From an uncultured Flavobacteriaceae bacterium (lineage in GTDB: Bacteria; Bacteroidota; Bacteroidia; Flavobacteriales; Flavobacteriaceae), in assembly GCA_947500435.1 (NCBI GenBank), contig CANMRV010000004.1, forward strand, positions 496,001 through 560,000: a stretch of DNA of 64,000 nucleotides, in the 5' to 3' direction. Below the pieces are notes generated by a model that saw nothing but the letters and a program-made list of their open reading frames with translations, searched no databases and was not told where the DNA came from. The position numbers and the translations under genes are program-made. Of this stretch, positions 1-7,825 are shown one piece after another (the first letter of the stretch is position 1; every line of letters starts with the position of its first letter).

Positions 1-369
1 TCAAAACCCTACCGTTTTTTTGATTTTCTATTGCCTCGTGCATATAACCTAGCACTCCAGTTTCATCAATATCGTCTATGGAATAAAATTTCCAATGACG
101 CATGGCTTGGGTTTTTCCCTCTTGGGCGTTTTCTAAAACCTGGTTTTCATCCTTGAGAAAAACACCATGAAAAAACCACATGCCGAAATGTTTTTTGAAT
201 TTACAGATGGATAAGACATTTTTTCCTTCTAAAGTATAGGTAGGAAACATCCATTTATAGGTTTCTTCTAGTCCCGTTTTAAGTACGAGTTCTCGTAATT
301 TAGCAATACCTTCTTTGAACGAATGCTCTTCACCATAGTACTGTTCTACTTTTTCCGATTTTTCCATTT
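1..369 (-). pseudogene. DUF1801/YdeI-like protein, frame broken just after the ATG and running off the left edge
   Basis: The reading frame from about 358 down to the window edge encodes a DUF1801-type protein (residue strings LRELVLKTGLEETYKWMFP, FGMWFFHGVFLKDE and NAQEGKTQAMRHWKFYS are visible). Proteins of this family normally start with a short Met-Lys-rich segment directly before SEKVEQYY. Here the only suitable ATG (369-367) is followed by a run of seven A (365-359); read as written it shifts into TAG within eight codons. One extra A would join ATG-Glu-Lys-Lys to Ser-Glu-Lys. No start codon exists in the open frame between its upstream TAG and residue 40. It is therefore either a real slip in the homopolymer, phase variation, or a sequencing error. 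The 3' end lies outside the window. The function of the family is not well defined. Confidence 0.7.
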
Positions 370-399
370 TGAAAAAGCTATGAATTTATTTTTTTATTC

Positions 400-457
400 C
401 GACTTCCGACTTCCGACTTCCGACTTCCGACTTCCGACTTCCGACTTCCGACTTCCA
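400..457. repeat. tandem repeat of a 7-bp unit (cgacttc), about eight copies
   Basis: The short gap between the DUF1801 gene and the 3' end of pepT is almost entirely a head-to-tail array of the heptamer CGACTTC. It stops two bases before the pepT stop codon. A heptamer is not a multiple of three, but the array lies outside the pepT coding frame. Confidence 0.9.
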
Positions 458-458
458 C

Positions 459-1688
459 CTATTTACCTTTCTCTCCAACAAGTTCGCAAATTTTCACGAT
501 AACTTCAACTGCTTTCTGCATGCTTTCCACGGGTACATATTCATACTTTCCATGAAAATTATGTCCGCCCGCAAAGATATTAGGGCAGGGCAGTCCCATA
601 TAGCTTAGTTGTGAGCCATCCGTTCCTCCGCGTATGGGTTTTATAATTGGTTCGATTCCGACTTCCTCCATTGCTTCCTTGGCGATTTCTACAATATGAA
701 AAACAGGTTCTACCTTTTCGCGCATATTGTAGTATTGGTCGTTTAAATCCATTGAAATACAATCTCCGTGGTCTTTGTTTAGCTTTTCAACAATATCTAG
801 TAGCAATTGTTTTCTTCGCTCAAACTGTTCCTTATCATGGTCCCGAATAATGAGTTCAAATTCTGCATGTTCGATTTCACCTTTCATATGATGCACATGA
901 AAAAAACCTTCACGGCCAGAAGTATTCTGTGGGGTTTCTACAGGGGGTAGAATCGATATGAATTCATTCGCAATGCTAACGGCATTTACCATTTTGCCCT
1001 TCGCGTAGCCTGGGTGAACACTTCTTCCTGAAATAGTGACTTTAGCTCCCGCGGCATTAAAATTCTCGTATTCCAATTCGCCTATTTGGCTTCCATCCAT
1101 CGTATATGCCCATTCGGCACCGAATTTTTCCACATCAAATTTATGGGCTCCACGACCTATCTCTTCATCTGGGGTAAACCCAACCCGAATATCACCATGT
1201 TTAATTTCAGGATGATTGATGAGGTATTCCATGGCAGTTATGATTTCTGTAATTCCCGCTTTATCATCAGCACCTAAAAGTGTTGTGCCGTCCGTAGTAA
1301 TTAAAGTTTGGCCTTTGTACTGCAATAAATCTTCAAAATAAAAAGGGGACAACACAATTTTTTGATCTACATTCAAAATGATATCCCCGCCATCATAATC
1401 CCTAATGATTTGCGGATTTACATCGGTTCCTGAAAAATCGGGCGTAGTGTCGAAATGTGAAATAAAACCAATAGTAGGCACTTTTTTATCTAAATTGCTG
1501 GGTAATGTGGCCATGATGTAAGCATTGTTGTCAATGCTAACATCTTGCATACCAATCTGTTTGAGTTCGTACACCAACTCATTGGCTAAATTCCATTGTT
1601 TTTCTGTACTCGGTGTAGTTTTGGAATTAGGATCGCTTTGTGTATCAATACGCACATAACTCAAAAAGCGGTCAATAATATCTTGCAT
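459..1688 (-). CDS. pepT: peptidase T (tripeptide aminopeptidase, M20B)
   Basis: Cytoplasmic zinc aminopeptidase that removes the N-terminal residue from tripeptides. The 409-residue length is that of the family, and all metal and catalytic residues are visible: H78 and D80 in ISHFDTTPDFSG, D141 in LLGADDKAG, E175/E176 in PDEEIGRGAH, D198 in YTMDGS, and the late histidine in AGGHNFHGKYEYVP. The dimerisation lid lies between about 210 and 320. The start ATG is at 1688, and no signal peptide is present. It is divergent from the small secreted-protein gene at 1761, and the shared upstream region carries a palindrome at 1711-1726. The stop TAG sits immediately beside the heptamer array. Assignment is secure at family level. 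Confidence 0.97.
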   Translation of the reverse strand: MQDIIDRFLSYVRIDTQSDPNSKTTPSTEKQWNLANELVYELKQIGMQDVSIDNNAYIMATLPSNLDKKVPTIGFISHFDTTPDFSGTDVNPQIIRDYDGGDIILNVDQKIVLSPFYFEDLLQYKGQTLITTDGTTLLGADDKAGITEIITAMEYLINHPEIKHGDIRVGFTPDEEIGRGAHKFDVEKFGAEWAYTMDGSQIGELEYENFNAAGAKVTISGRSVHPGYAKGKMVNAVSIANEFISILPPVETPQNTSGREGFFHVHHMKGEIEHAEFELIIRDHDKEQFERRKQLLLDIVEKLNKDHGDCISMDLNDQYYNMREKVEPVFHIVEIAKEAMEEVGIEPIIKPIRGGTDGSQLSYMGLPCPNIFAGGHNFHGKYEYVPVESMQKAVEVIVKICELVGEKGK

Positions 1689-1710
1689 TCGTATAATTTT
1701 TGACTAAAAA

Positions 1711-1726
1711 TACTGTTTATACAGTA
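1711..1726. promoter_or_regulatory. 16-bp palindrome between divergent genes
   Basis: TACTGT-TTAT-ACAGTA, with perfect 6-bp arms, lies 23 bases before the pepT ATG and 35 bases before the ATG at 1761. It may be an operator for either divergent gene. No regulator is suggested by the sequence. Confidence 0.4.
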
Positions 1727-1760
1727 ACAATTCTAACAATTGAATCTAGAAACCAAAATC

Positions 1761-2204
1761 ATGTATTCCAAGGTAATCGTTCCGTTTGTTGCTGTAGTAT
1801 TATTTTCCTTTTCAGGAAATGCCCAAGATTGCACTTTGGATGTTGGGGGTAAGAATTCAGATATGCTCATCAAGGTTTTTCAGATGAATGCCGAACAAAT
1901 TGCTAAGATGGAAGCTTTGGGAGCGGAATTAAAAATTGAAACAAAAGTAATTGAAGATGAAATTCAGAAGCTATTTGACAATCATCCGCAGAGTACACCG
2001 GAAGAATTGACAACGCTCTCAGAGAAGTACAAAGTGTTTCAATTGAAAATAATAATGGCTTCTAAAGCAACCGATAAAATGCTATTATCAAGCTTCAATG
2101 AAAAGCAGTACAATCGTTATTTAGAACTTTGCTATGAGGCTGTTAGGAAGCCTATTAAAGTTCTGCCCGCAGTTGTAAAGGATACAATTGTAGTGCCTGA
2201 ATAA
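1761..2204 (+). CDS. small exported protein of unknown function
   Basis: Not recognised. The frame opens earlier at a TTG (1740), but the ATG at 1761 gives a clean signal peptide (MYSKVIVPFVAVVLFSFSG, cleavage near NAQ-D), so this start is preferred; the product is 147 residues. The mature part has two cysteines (in QDCTL and ELCYE) about 100 residues apart that could form a disulfide. The central part is strongly helical and charged (residues about 45-125), ending in a Lys/Pro/Val-rich tail. It is probably periplasmic. It stands alone: pepT is divergent upstream and pyrD follows after 93 bases behind its own -7 element. Confidence 0.75.
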   Translation: MYSKVIVPFVAVVLFSFSGNAQDCTLDVGGKNSDMLIKVFQMNAEQIAKMEALGAELKIETKVIEDEIQKLFDNHPQSTPEELTTLSEKYKVFQLKIIMASKATDKMLLSSFNEKQYNRYLELCYEAVRKPIKVLPAVVKDTIVVPE

Positions 2205-2267
2205 TTGTCAACCATAATCTGTTGATAAAATACGGTTAATCCACAGGTCTTTCGAGTTTACACTTTG

Positions 2268-2275
2268 TACATTTG
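2268..2275 (+). promoter_or_regulatory. -7 promoter element for pyrD
   Basis: TACATTTG matches the Bacteroidetes -7 consensus TAnnTTTG and ends 22 bases before the pyrD ATG. The -33 region is poor, so only the -7 half is supported. Confidence 0.5.
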
Positions 2276-2297
2276 AGCAAATTGTCCTGTTTCACTT

Positions 2298-3335
2298 ATG
2301 TATAAGTTTTTTGTTCGACCTTTTCTCTTTTTTATGAACGCGGAAAGGGCTCATTATTTCACCTTTTCACTAGTTCGTTTTCTGTCTAAAATTGGTTTTT
2401 CAGGAATTTTTAGAGCACTATATGTTATTGAGGATTCTCGTTTGGAACGGGAGCTTTTCGGACTCAAATTTAAAAACCCAGTAGGTCTTGCGGCAGGATT
2501 CGATAAGGACGCCCGACTGTTCAATGAGTTTTCCAATTTTGGCTTCGGATTTGTAGAAATAGGAACCCTTACACCCAAACCCCAATCGGGAAACCCCAAA
2601 CCAAGGTTATTTCGTCTAAAACCCGATCAAGCGATTATCAATCGAATGGGTTTCAATAATAATGGCGTTTTTGATGCTGTAGAACGACTGAAAAAGGAGC
2701 ATAAGGTTCTTATAGGGGGTAACATCGGAAAGAATAAAGTAACGCCAAATGATGAAGCCGTTAAGGATTATTTGATTTGTTTCGATGCGCTCTTTCCATA
2801 CGTAGACTATTTCGCGGTCAATGTTAGTTCGCCGAATACACCAGGACTTAGAGAACTTCAAGATAAAGAGCCATTAAAGGCACTGCTTCATGAATTAAAG
2901 AAAGAGAATTTAAAATGCCCAGAGTCTAGAGGAAAAGGGAAACCGATACTACTCAAAATTGCTCCTGACTTGACGGATGACCAACTACTTGACATTATAG
3001 AAATTGTTGAAGAAACTAAAATCGATGGCGTCATTGCGACCAATACCACAATAGCACGGGACAATCTGAAATCTGACTTGGTTTCCACTGAAGAAAGAGG
3101 CGGTTTAAGTGGAAGACCCTTAACAAATAGAAGTACTGAGGTCATTCGGTTTTTGGCAGAAAAAAGCGGAAAAGCATTTCCGATAATTGGTGTGGGCGGT
3201 ATTCATTCCGCAGAAGATGCCCTAGAAAAACTAGAGGCAGGAGCAGACCTTGTTCAGTTGTACACGGGTTTTATTTATGAAGGACCGTCTTTAATAAAAC
3301 AGATTAATAAGGAGCTTATTAAGAGGGCAAATTAG
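2298..3335 (+). CDS. pyrD: dihydroorotate dehydrogenase, quinone-type (class 2)
   Basis: Fourth step of pyrimidine synthesis: oxidises dihydroorotate to orotate with FMN and passes electrons to quinone at the inner membrane. The 345-residue length and the N-terminal amphipathic helical extension (residues 1-40, which docks on the membrane) mark class 2. Visible motifs: [10 protein letters not shown] (FMN), [26 protein letters not shown], the catalytic serine in [37 protein letters not shown], and the FMN phosphate loop [15 protein letters not shown] with [11 protein letters not shown]. The stop codon overlaps the convergent Dabb gene by four bases. A -7 element lies upstream at 2268. Confidence 0.97.
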   Translation: MYKFFVRPFLFFMNAERAHYFTFSLVRFLSKIGFSGIFRALYVIEDSRLERELFGLKFKNPVGLAAGFDKDARLFNEFSNFGFGFVEIGTLTPKPQSGNPKPRLFRLKPDQAIINRMGFNNNGVFDAVERLKKEHKVLIGGNIGKNKVTPNDEAVKDYLICFDALFPYVDYFAVNVSSPNTPGLRELQDKEPLKALLHELKKENLKCPESRGKGKPILLKIAPDLTDDQLLDIIEIVEETKIDGVIATNTTIARDNLKSDLVSTEERGGLSGRPLTNRSTEVIRFLAEKSGKAFPIIGVGGIHSAEDALEKLEAGADLVQLYTGFIYEGPSLIKQINKELIKRAN

Positions 3336-3757
3336 TTCTTCGTCCAATAATCAACAACCAAAACATCATCTAAATGTGGCCCTAAAACCTCTCCAAAGGC
3401 TTTGTGGTCGGGATGCGGTAGATAAGCAGCACGGTCTTCTTCGCTACTGAACGTAAGGAAAAAACAGTGTGTAAAGCCTTTTTCCAAACCTTCGGGACTA
3501 TTATTTAATCCCCACTCATATCCTTTGATTTGCTCTATTTTAGATGGAAGAGCATTAAAAGCATCCTCAACTTTTTTAATGTCTTCGGCGGAAGTCCCAG
3601 CCTTAAACTTAAAGAGAACTACATGGCGAAGTAAACTATCTTCATTCATATTAATATGGGTTGTAACTTCTTTTTCTTCGTATTTCCAGGTAGATGAGAT
3701 AAGTACCATAGAAATTAGGGCTAGGAAAAGGACGACTGAGAAACTTTTGGTTTTCAT
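3332..3757 (-). CDS. exported Dabb (stress-responsive alpha/beta barrel) domain protein
   Basis: A 141-residue protein with an N-terminal hydrophobic segment (residues 5-23) that reads as a signal peptide or anchor, then a Dabb domain from about residue 43 to the end. Diagnostic parts are [19 protein letters not shown], the central [19 protein letters not shown] and the terminal [18 protein letters not shown]. Dabb domains form ferredoxin-like dimeric barrels; most have no known enzymatic role. The export signal is unusual for a family that is mostly cytoplasmic. It is convergent with pyrD with a four-base overlap, so the two mRNAs have complementary 3' ends. Confidence 0.85.
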   Translation of the reverse strand: MKTKSFSVVLFLALISMVLISSTWKYEEKEVTTHINMNEDSLLRHVVLFKFKAGTSAEDIKKVEDAFNALPSKIEQIKGYEWGLNNSPEGLEKGFTHCFFLTFSSEEDRAAYLPHPDHKAFGEVLGPHLDDVLVVDYWTKN

Positions 3758-3840
3758 TGATTATGATTTTTTGTAAGGTATGAAAAATGAATAATACTTC
3801 TAAGGATTTCGTATTTTTCTAGCTTCAACACTTTTCTATT

Positions 3841-4467
3841 TTGAATTACGAAATTCTTATGGCCTTTATCGGTGCAACTGCTGCTCTTGCAATTTCACCT
3901 GGCCCCGACAATATTTATGTGTTGATGCAAAGCATAGCTAACGGAAAAAAATATGGACTGGCGACCGTCGTCGGACTCATGTCTGGTTGTCTGGTGCATA
4001 CGACTTTGTTAGCATTTGGAGTATCTGCCATAATCAAACAAAGCGACCAGCTCTTTTTCATTATAAAACTTTTTGGAGCTGTTTATCTTCTATATTTAGC
4101 AATTCAAGTATATCGAAGCGATTCTGAGATTAGTTTGTCGAATGACGCTACACCAAAAAAAAGCCTAATGGAGCTTTTTCGGCAAGGATTCATTATGAAC
4201 GTATTGAACCCTAAGGTGACCATTTTCTTTTTGGCATTTTTTCCAGGATTTTTATTTAGCGAATCGATGAATACGGTGGTTCAGTTTTATGTGCTAGGAT
4301 TCCTTTTTATTGTTGTATCGGGTATCATATTTGGTGCAGTAGCTTTTCTTTCAGGAATGATTTCTGAACTGATTCTCAAGAATTCGAAAGTGGGAATCAT
4401 TTTAAAGTGGCTACAGATTATTGTATTTATTGGCATTGCCGTATATCTATTACTTCCAGATAAATAG
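3841..4467 (+). CDS. LysE/RhtB-family amino-acid exporter
   Basis: Six-helix inner-membrane exporter of the LysE/RhtB superfamily, expected to export an amino acid or homoserine-lactone-like compound; the substrate cannot be told. The family signature SPGPDN is at residues 19-24, and a second conserved stretch (NVLNPKVTIFFLAFFPGF) is near 120. The start is TTG at 3841: with it, the distance to the SPG motif is the same as in E. coli RhtB, whereas the next ATG (3859) would remove most of the first helix. Length 208 is typical. It is followed after 31 bases by the HMG-CoA-lyase-like gene in the same direction, so cotranscription is possible. Confidence 0.9.
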   Translation: MNYEILMAFIGATAALAISPGPDNIYVLMQSIANGKKYGLATVVGLMSGCLVHTTLLAFGVSAIIKQSDQLFFIIKLFGAVYLLYLAIQVYRSDSEISLSNDATPKKSLMELFRQGFIMNVLNPKVTIFFLAFFPGFLFSESMNTVVQFYVLGFLFIVVSGIIFGAVAFLSGMISELILKNSKVGIILKWLQIIVFIGIAVYLLLPDK

Positions 4468-4498
4468 TAGTAATTTTACATCCGTAATTTGTTTTTGA

Positions 4499-5365
4499 AT
4501 GTCAGAAAAAGTCAAAGTCATTGAATGTCCGCGAGATGCCATGCAAGGCATCAAAACTTTTATCCCGACTGAGGATAAGATACGGTATATTCAGTCCCTT
4601 TTAGGATGCGGTTTTGATACTATTGACTTTGGTAGTTTTGTTTCTCCGAAAGCTATTCCTCAAATGGTGGATACTGCTGAAGTACTTTCTCAATTGGATT
4701 TATCTGAAACCGAAAGTAAACTATTAGCTATTGTTGCAAATGTTCGCGGTGCGAAAAATGCATCTGAACACAAGGAGATTAATTATTTGGGATATCCTTT
4801 TTCGATTTCCGAGAATTTTCAAATGCGGAACACGCATAAGACTATTGAACAATCGGTAGAAACACTTCAAGAAATTTTGAACATTGCCGAGGCCTCCGGA
4901 AAAGAAGTGGTTACATATATCTCTATGGGTTTTGGAAATCCCTACGGAGACCCTTGGAATGTGGAAATAGTGGGGGAGTGGACCGAAAAGTTGGCTGCGA
5001 TGGGCGCACGGATTTTGTCACTATCCGATACCGTGGGAACATCAACTCCAGAGGTAATAGATTATCTGTTTTCAAATTTGATTCCCAATTATCCTGAAAT
5101 TGAATTTGGCGCACACCTGCATACTACGCCAACAAAATGGCATGAAAAGGTAGATGCAGCTTATAAAGCAGGTTGTCGAAGATTCGACGGAGCTGTGCAA
5201 GGTTTTGGCGGCTGCCCCATGGCAAAAGACGAATTGACTGGAAATATGCCCACAGAAAAAATGCTTTCCTATTTCAATACTGCAAAAGTGGATTCAGGAG
5301 TCAATTGGCTGGTGTTTGAGGCTGCCTATAACAAAGCATCGGAACTCTTTTCAGAATATCACTAG
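4499..5365 (+). CDS. hydroxymethylglutaryl-CoA lyase-like aldolase
   Basis: DRE-TIM metallolyase (HMGL-like). The expected reaction is cleavage of HMG-CoA to acetoacetate and acetyl-CoA, the last step of leucine breakdown. Visible key residues: R12-D13 in ECPRDAMQ (catalytic Arg and metal Asp), the FGSFVSPKAIPQM strand, DTVGTSTPEVI, the metal histidines H206 and H208 in GAHLHT, and the catalytic cysteine C239 in VQGFGGCPMAKDELTGN. The 288-residue length fits. Family members also include other acyl-CoA lyases, so the exact substrate is inferred. Its 3' end overlaps the convergent gene 5362-5721 through a shared CTAG. Confidence 0.9.
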   Translation: MSEKVKVIECPRDAMQGIKTFIPTEDKIRYIQSLLGCGFDTIDFGSFVSPKAIPQMVDTAEVLSQLDLSETESKLLAIVANVRGAKNASEHKEINYLGYPFSISENFQMRNTHKTIEQSVETLQEILNIAEASGKEVVTYISMGFGNPYGDPWNVEIVGEWTEKLAAMGARILSLSDTVGTSTPEVIDYLFSNLIPNYPEIEFGAHLHTTPTKWHEKVDAAYKAGCRRFDGAVQGFGGCPMAKDELTGNMPTEKMLSYFNTAKVDSGVNWLVFEAAYNKASELFSEYH

Positions 5366-5721
5366 TCGCTTTTACAAATACCTCCCAAATAGTTGTCCAA
5401 ATTCATTTGAAAGAGGGTGCCTTCCACTAAATCTTGTATTCCATTCAATTCCTTGAGATTCACCGCAAAGGTAATTTGTGGTGCGGGAGAATCAATCAAA
5501 AGTGCTTTACAAGATTCATTTTGTGCGCAGTCGCTGCAAAGTGTGCTATTGTCTTTCGTGTATTTAATATTTTTTGAAAACTGCGTCAATTCCTCTTTAG
5601 ATAGCAACAATCCGGTGTCTCTAAAGACGATTTGTACTTTCATGATATCTTTGATTTCGTTTCTTTTCCATTGAAAGGCTACGCCGAAATTGTTATGGTA
5701 GATGGGGTGTATGTCTTGCAT
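5362..5721 (-). CDS. cytoplasmic protein of unknown function with a cysteine cluster
   Basis: Not recognised. The frame is open from a TTG at 5769, but that codon lies within a -7 promoter element (5774-5767), so the ATG at 5721 is preferred and gives 119 residues. The N-terminal half is strand-rich (FGVAFQWKRNEIKDIMKVQIVF); the centre has C-x2-C-x5-C (CSDCAQNESC), and a further cysteine is four residues from the end. The cluster could bind a metal. There is no signal peptide. It is convergent with the HMG-CoA-lyase-like gene, overlapping by four bases. Confidence 0.7.
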   Translation of the reverse strand: MQDIHPIYHNNFGVAFQWKRNEIKDIMKVQIVFRDTGLLLSKEELTQFSKNIKYTKDNSTLCSDCAQNESCKALLIDSPAPQITFAVNLKELNGIQDLVEGTLFQMNLDNYLGGICKSD

Positions 5722-5766
5722 TTGTCTCTTTTTAGAAGGTTCAAGATTGTTTGTAATAGACTTAAC

Positions 5767-5774
5767 CAAAAGTA
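5767..5774 (-). promoter_or_regulatory. -7 promoter element for the gene 5362-5721
   Basis: On the minus strand TACTTTTG fits TAnnTTTG. Transcription would start near 5763, giving a leader of about 40 bases to the ATG at 5721. No good -33 box is seen. Confidence 0.45.
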
Positions 5775-5905
5775 CTATTATTATTTAGAATGATTCTTAA
5801 TAAATAATATCTTTCTACAAAAAACTTCAAATTACCTGATTATCAGACCTCAATGTTTTCAAGTTGTTAAATCTTTATATTTATTTAGATTTAATATAAA
5901 TAAAG

Positions 5906-5936
5906 TTTGCTGGTTTCGATTTTGATTCTATTTTTG
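5906..5936 (+). promoter_or_regulatory. housekeeping-type promoter of the porin gene
   Basis: TTTG (5906-5909), 19 bases, then TATTTTTG (5929-5936): a full match to the Bacteroidetes primary-sigma promoter. The predicted leader to the ATG at 5981 is about 40 bases. Confidence 0.8.
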
Positions 5937-5980
5937 CACTTGAAAATCAACACTATTTATAACAAGTCTAAATAAGAATA

Positions 5981-7165
5981 ATGTCAAAACAACTTCTTTT
6001 ATCACTCGCTTTTTTTCTTTTAACCATAAGTTTTTCCTTTAGCCAAACACAAACAGATTCCATCACTTTTGTTCCGCAATCACAATTAAATGCTGCCCAG
6101 CGATTGCTTTCTGGTAATTACGCTTCAGCTGTAACCGTAAGTGCGTATGCAGAGATTCTGTATAACCAACCTGAAGCAGACAATGGAGAACTGGACGTGC
6201 AACGAATGGTATTACTTTTCGGATATCGATTTAATGAAAAAACACAATTCATTACTGAGGTCGAACTAGAGCATGTGAACGAGGTTTTTATTGAACAAGC
6301 TTTCGTAAACTATGCAATCGGAAGCAGTATCAGTTTAAGAGGAGGATTGATGTTGGTTCCTATGGGAATCATTAATGAATTCCACGAGCCAACGACATTT
6401 AATGGTACTGAAAGACCGGCTATGGATAATGCAATTGTTCCAACAACTTGGCGTGAAATTGGTATTGGTGCCGCAGGTAGATTCAATGATATTTCCTTAG
6501 GATATCAGGTTTATGTTTTTAATGGATTCAAATCTACAGAAGCTAACGGTGAAGGTGGCTTATCCGGATTCCTAAGAGGTTCTAATGGCTTGAGAGGTGG
6601 TCGCCAGAAAGCGATTCAATCTACTATTGATAGTCCTACATTATCTGCAAAACTGGACTATTATGGTATACCTGGATTGCGCTTAGGCTTGTCTGGATAC
6701 TTTGGAAAAACACAGGCGACCGACGACATCGAAGAAATAGAGGGTGCAAATATTGGTGTCAGCATGATAGGCTTAGATGCGCGTTATGCCTACCAGAGAT
6801 TTACAGCTAGAGGGCAGTTTGTTCATGCTTCGCTATCGGATACCGATTTATATAATAGTGCTACGGGAAGAGCCTTGGGCAGTGCTTTACAAGGCTTTTA
6901 TGTCGAAGGTGCTTACAATCTTCTTCCTATGACCAAAAAGCAAAAATTATTTGCCTTTGCTCGTTATGAAAAATTCAATACGCATGCTGATACTGCAGGT
7001 GATTTGGTTGCCAATGATGCTTACGACAGAACTGATGTAACTACAGGACTAACGTATCATATTGCTCCCGGGGTGGTTGTAAAAGGGGATTATCAATTCC
7101 GTTCGAATGCATCAGATACGGATACAAAAGACAGATTGAACTTCGGTATTGGAGTTTGGTTCTAA
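5981..7165 (+). CDS. outer-membrane beta-barrel porin
   Basis: A 394-residue outer-membrane barrel. The signal peptide covers residues 1-21 (cleavage near SFS-QTQ). The rest alternates short hydrophobic/aromatic strands with polar turns and ends in an aromatic residue (GIGVWF), as outer-membrane barrels do. It resembles the phosphate-selective-porin-like proteins common in Bacteroidetes, but the solute is unknown. It is the first gene of a likely operon with an FMN-binding protein and a four-helix membrane protein; a strong hairpin at 7181-7226 separates it from them. Its promoter at 5906-5936 is one of the clearest in the window. Neighbours suggest a role in importing a redox-active solute or electron acceptor, but this is inference. 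Confidence 0.85.
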   Translation: MSKQLLLSLAFFLLTISFSFSQTQTDSITFVPQSQLNAAQRLLSGNYASAVTVSAYAEILYNQPEADNGELDVQRMVLLFGYRFNEKTQFITEVELEHVNEVFIEQAFVNYAIGSSISLRGGLMLVPMGIINEFHEPTTFNGTERPAMDNAIVPTTWREIGIGAAGRFNDISLGYQVYVFNGFKSTEANGEGGLSGFLRGSNGLRGGRQKAIQSTIDSPTLSAKLDYYGIPGLRLGLSGYFGKTQATDDIEEIEGANIGVSMIGLDARYAYQRFTARGQFVHASLSDTDLYNSATGRALGSALQGFYVEGAYNLLPMTKKQKLFAFARYEKFNTHADTAGDLVANDAYDRTDVTTGLTYHIAPGVVVKGDYQFRSNASDTDTKDRLNFGIGVWF

Positions 7166-7180
7166 AGTATTGGTTAGTGC

Positions 7181-7226
7181 TTAATCCCTTCTCTGCTTTG
7201 ATGAAAATCGAATGAGGAGGGATTAA
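7181..7226 (+). terminator. strong RNA hairpin between the porin and FMN-protein genes
   Basis: TTAATCCCTTCTC (7181-7193) pairs with GAGGAGGGATTAA (7214-7226), a 13-bp stem with one G-T pair and a 20-base loop. No T-run follows, so it may be a processing or attenuation element rather than a full intrinsic terminator. Confidence 0.55.
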
Positions 7227-7256
7227 AATTGTTGGTAAAAAATAACGTTATTCTTA

Positions 7257-7285
7257 TTGAGATTGATTCTAAATTAATACATTTG
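7257..7285 (+). promoter_or_regulatory. possible promoter directly abutting an ATG (leaderless start)
   Basis: TTG (7257-7259), 18 bases, then TACATTTG (7278-7285). The ATG of the next gene begins at 7289, so transcription from this element would begin at or within one base of the start codon. Confidence 0.4.
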
Positions 7286-7288
7286 CCC

Positions 7289-7825
7289 ATGCTTCAGGGA
7301 AAAAGGATTATCAGTGGATTTTTAGTTGTTTCATTGCTGTTACTTGGCTTTGGACTTCCGAAAAATGTGCAGAAGAAAGTAACTAAAGAAGTTCAGAAAG
7401 CCTTTGAAATTGAGAGTTTCCAGATGGATGCGATTTCTATATCCGAAGAATTGAATCAAAAACTTCCAACAAAACTTACTGCGGATAATTTTTATAAACT
7501 TTCGAAAGATGATAAACTTTTAGGCTACGCTTTTATTGACCAGGCGCCTAGCAAGACTGCTAAGTTTGATTACCTCGTGGTATTTGATGTTGATTTAAAA
7601 GTGAAGCATTCCAAAGTACTTATTTACCGCGAAGAATATGGAGGTGAAATTGGTAGCAAAAGATGGTTGAAACAATTTCTAGGTAAAACCGGCGGAGACC
7701 GTGTAGACCACGAAACCAATATTGATGGTATTGCTGGGGCGACGATTTCTGTTCGTTCGATGACCAATGCCATGGATGATTTGTTACAGACCATAGAAAT
7801 TCTTCAAGCAAACGAAGCTTTGTAA
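7289..7825 (+). CDS. exported FMN-binding domain protein (RnfG/NqrC-like)
   Basis: Small extracytosolic flavoprotein. The ATG at 7289 is chosen because the hydrophobic signal or anchor (RIISGFLVVSLLLLGFGL) follows at once; an upstream TTG (7229) would add 20 non-hydrophobic residues. The product is 178 residues. The FMN_bind domain ends in DGIAGATIS, the motif in which the Thr of GAT receives FMN through a phosphoester bond made by ApbE-type transferases; no apbE is present here. The mid-region string EEYGGEIGSKRWLKQFLGK is also typical of the domain. Its stop overlaps the next ATG (TAATG), so the two are translationally coupled. Likely role: one-electron carrier between the inner membrane and a periplasmic partner. 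Confidence 0.88.
   Translation: MLQGKRIISGFLVVSLLLLGFGLPKNVQKKVTKEVQKAFEIESFQMDAISISEELNQKLPTKLTADNFYKLSKDDKLLGYAFIDQAPSKTAKFDYLVVFDVDLKVKHSKVLIYREEYGGEIGSKRWLKQFLGKTGGDRVDHETNIDGIAGATISVRSMTNAMDDLLQTIEILQANEAL

Noticed and set aside
400..457. Possible CRISPR array
   Set aside because: Units are 7 bp, contiguous and without spacers; it is a simple tandem repeat.
1711..1726. LexA/SOS box between pepT and the next gene
   Set aside because: CTG and CAG are only six bases apart, not the ten of the E. coli box, and neither neighbour is an SOS gene.
7229..7288. Longer start (TTG) for the FMN-binding protein
   Set aside because: The added residues precede the signal segment and are not hydrophobic; the ATG at 7289 gives a proper signal.
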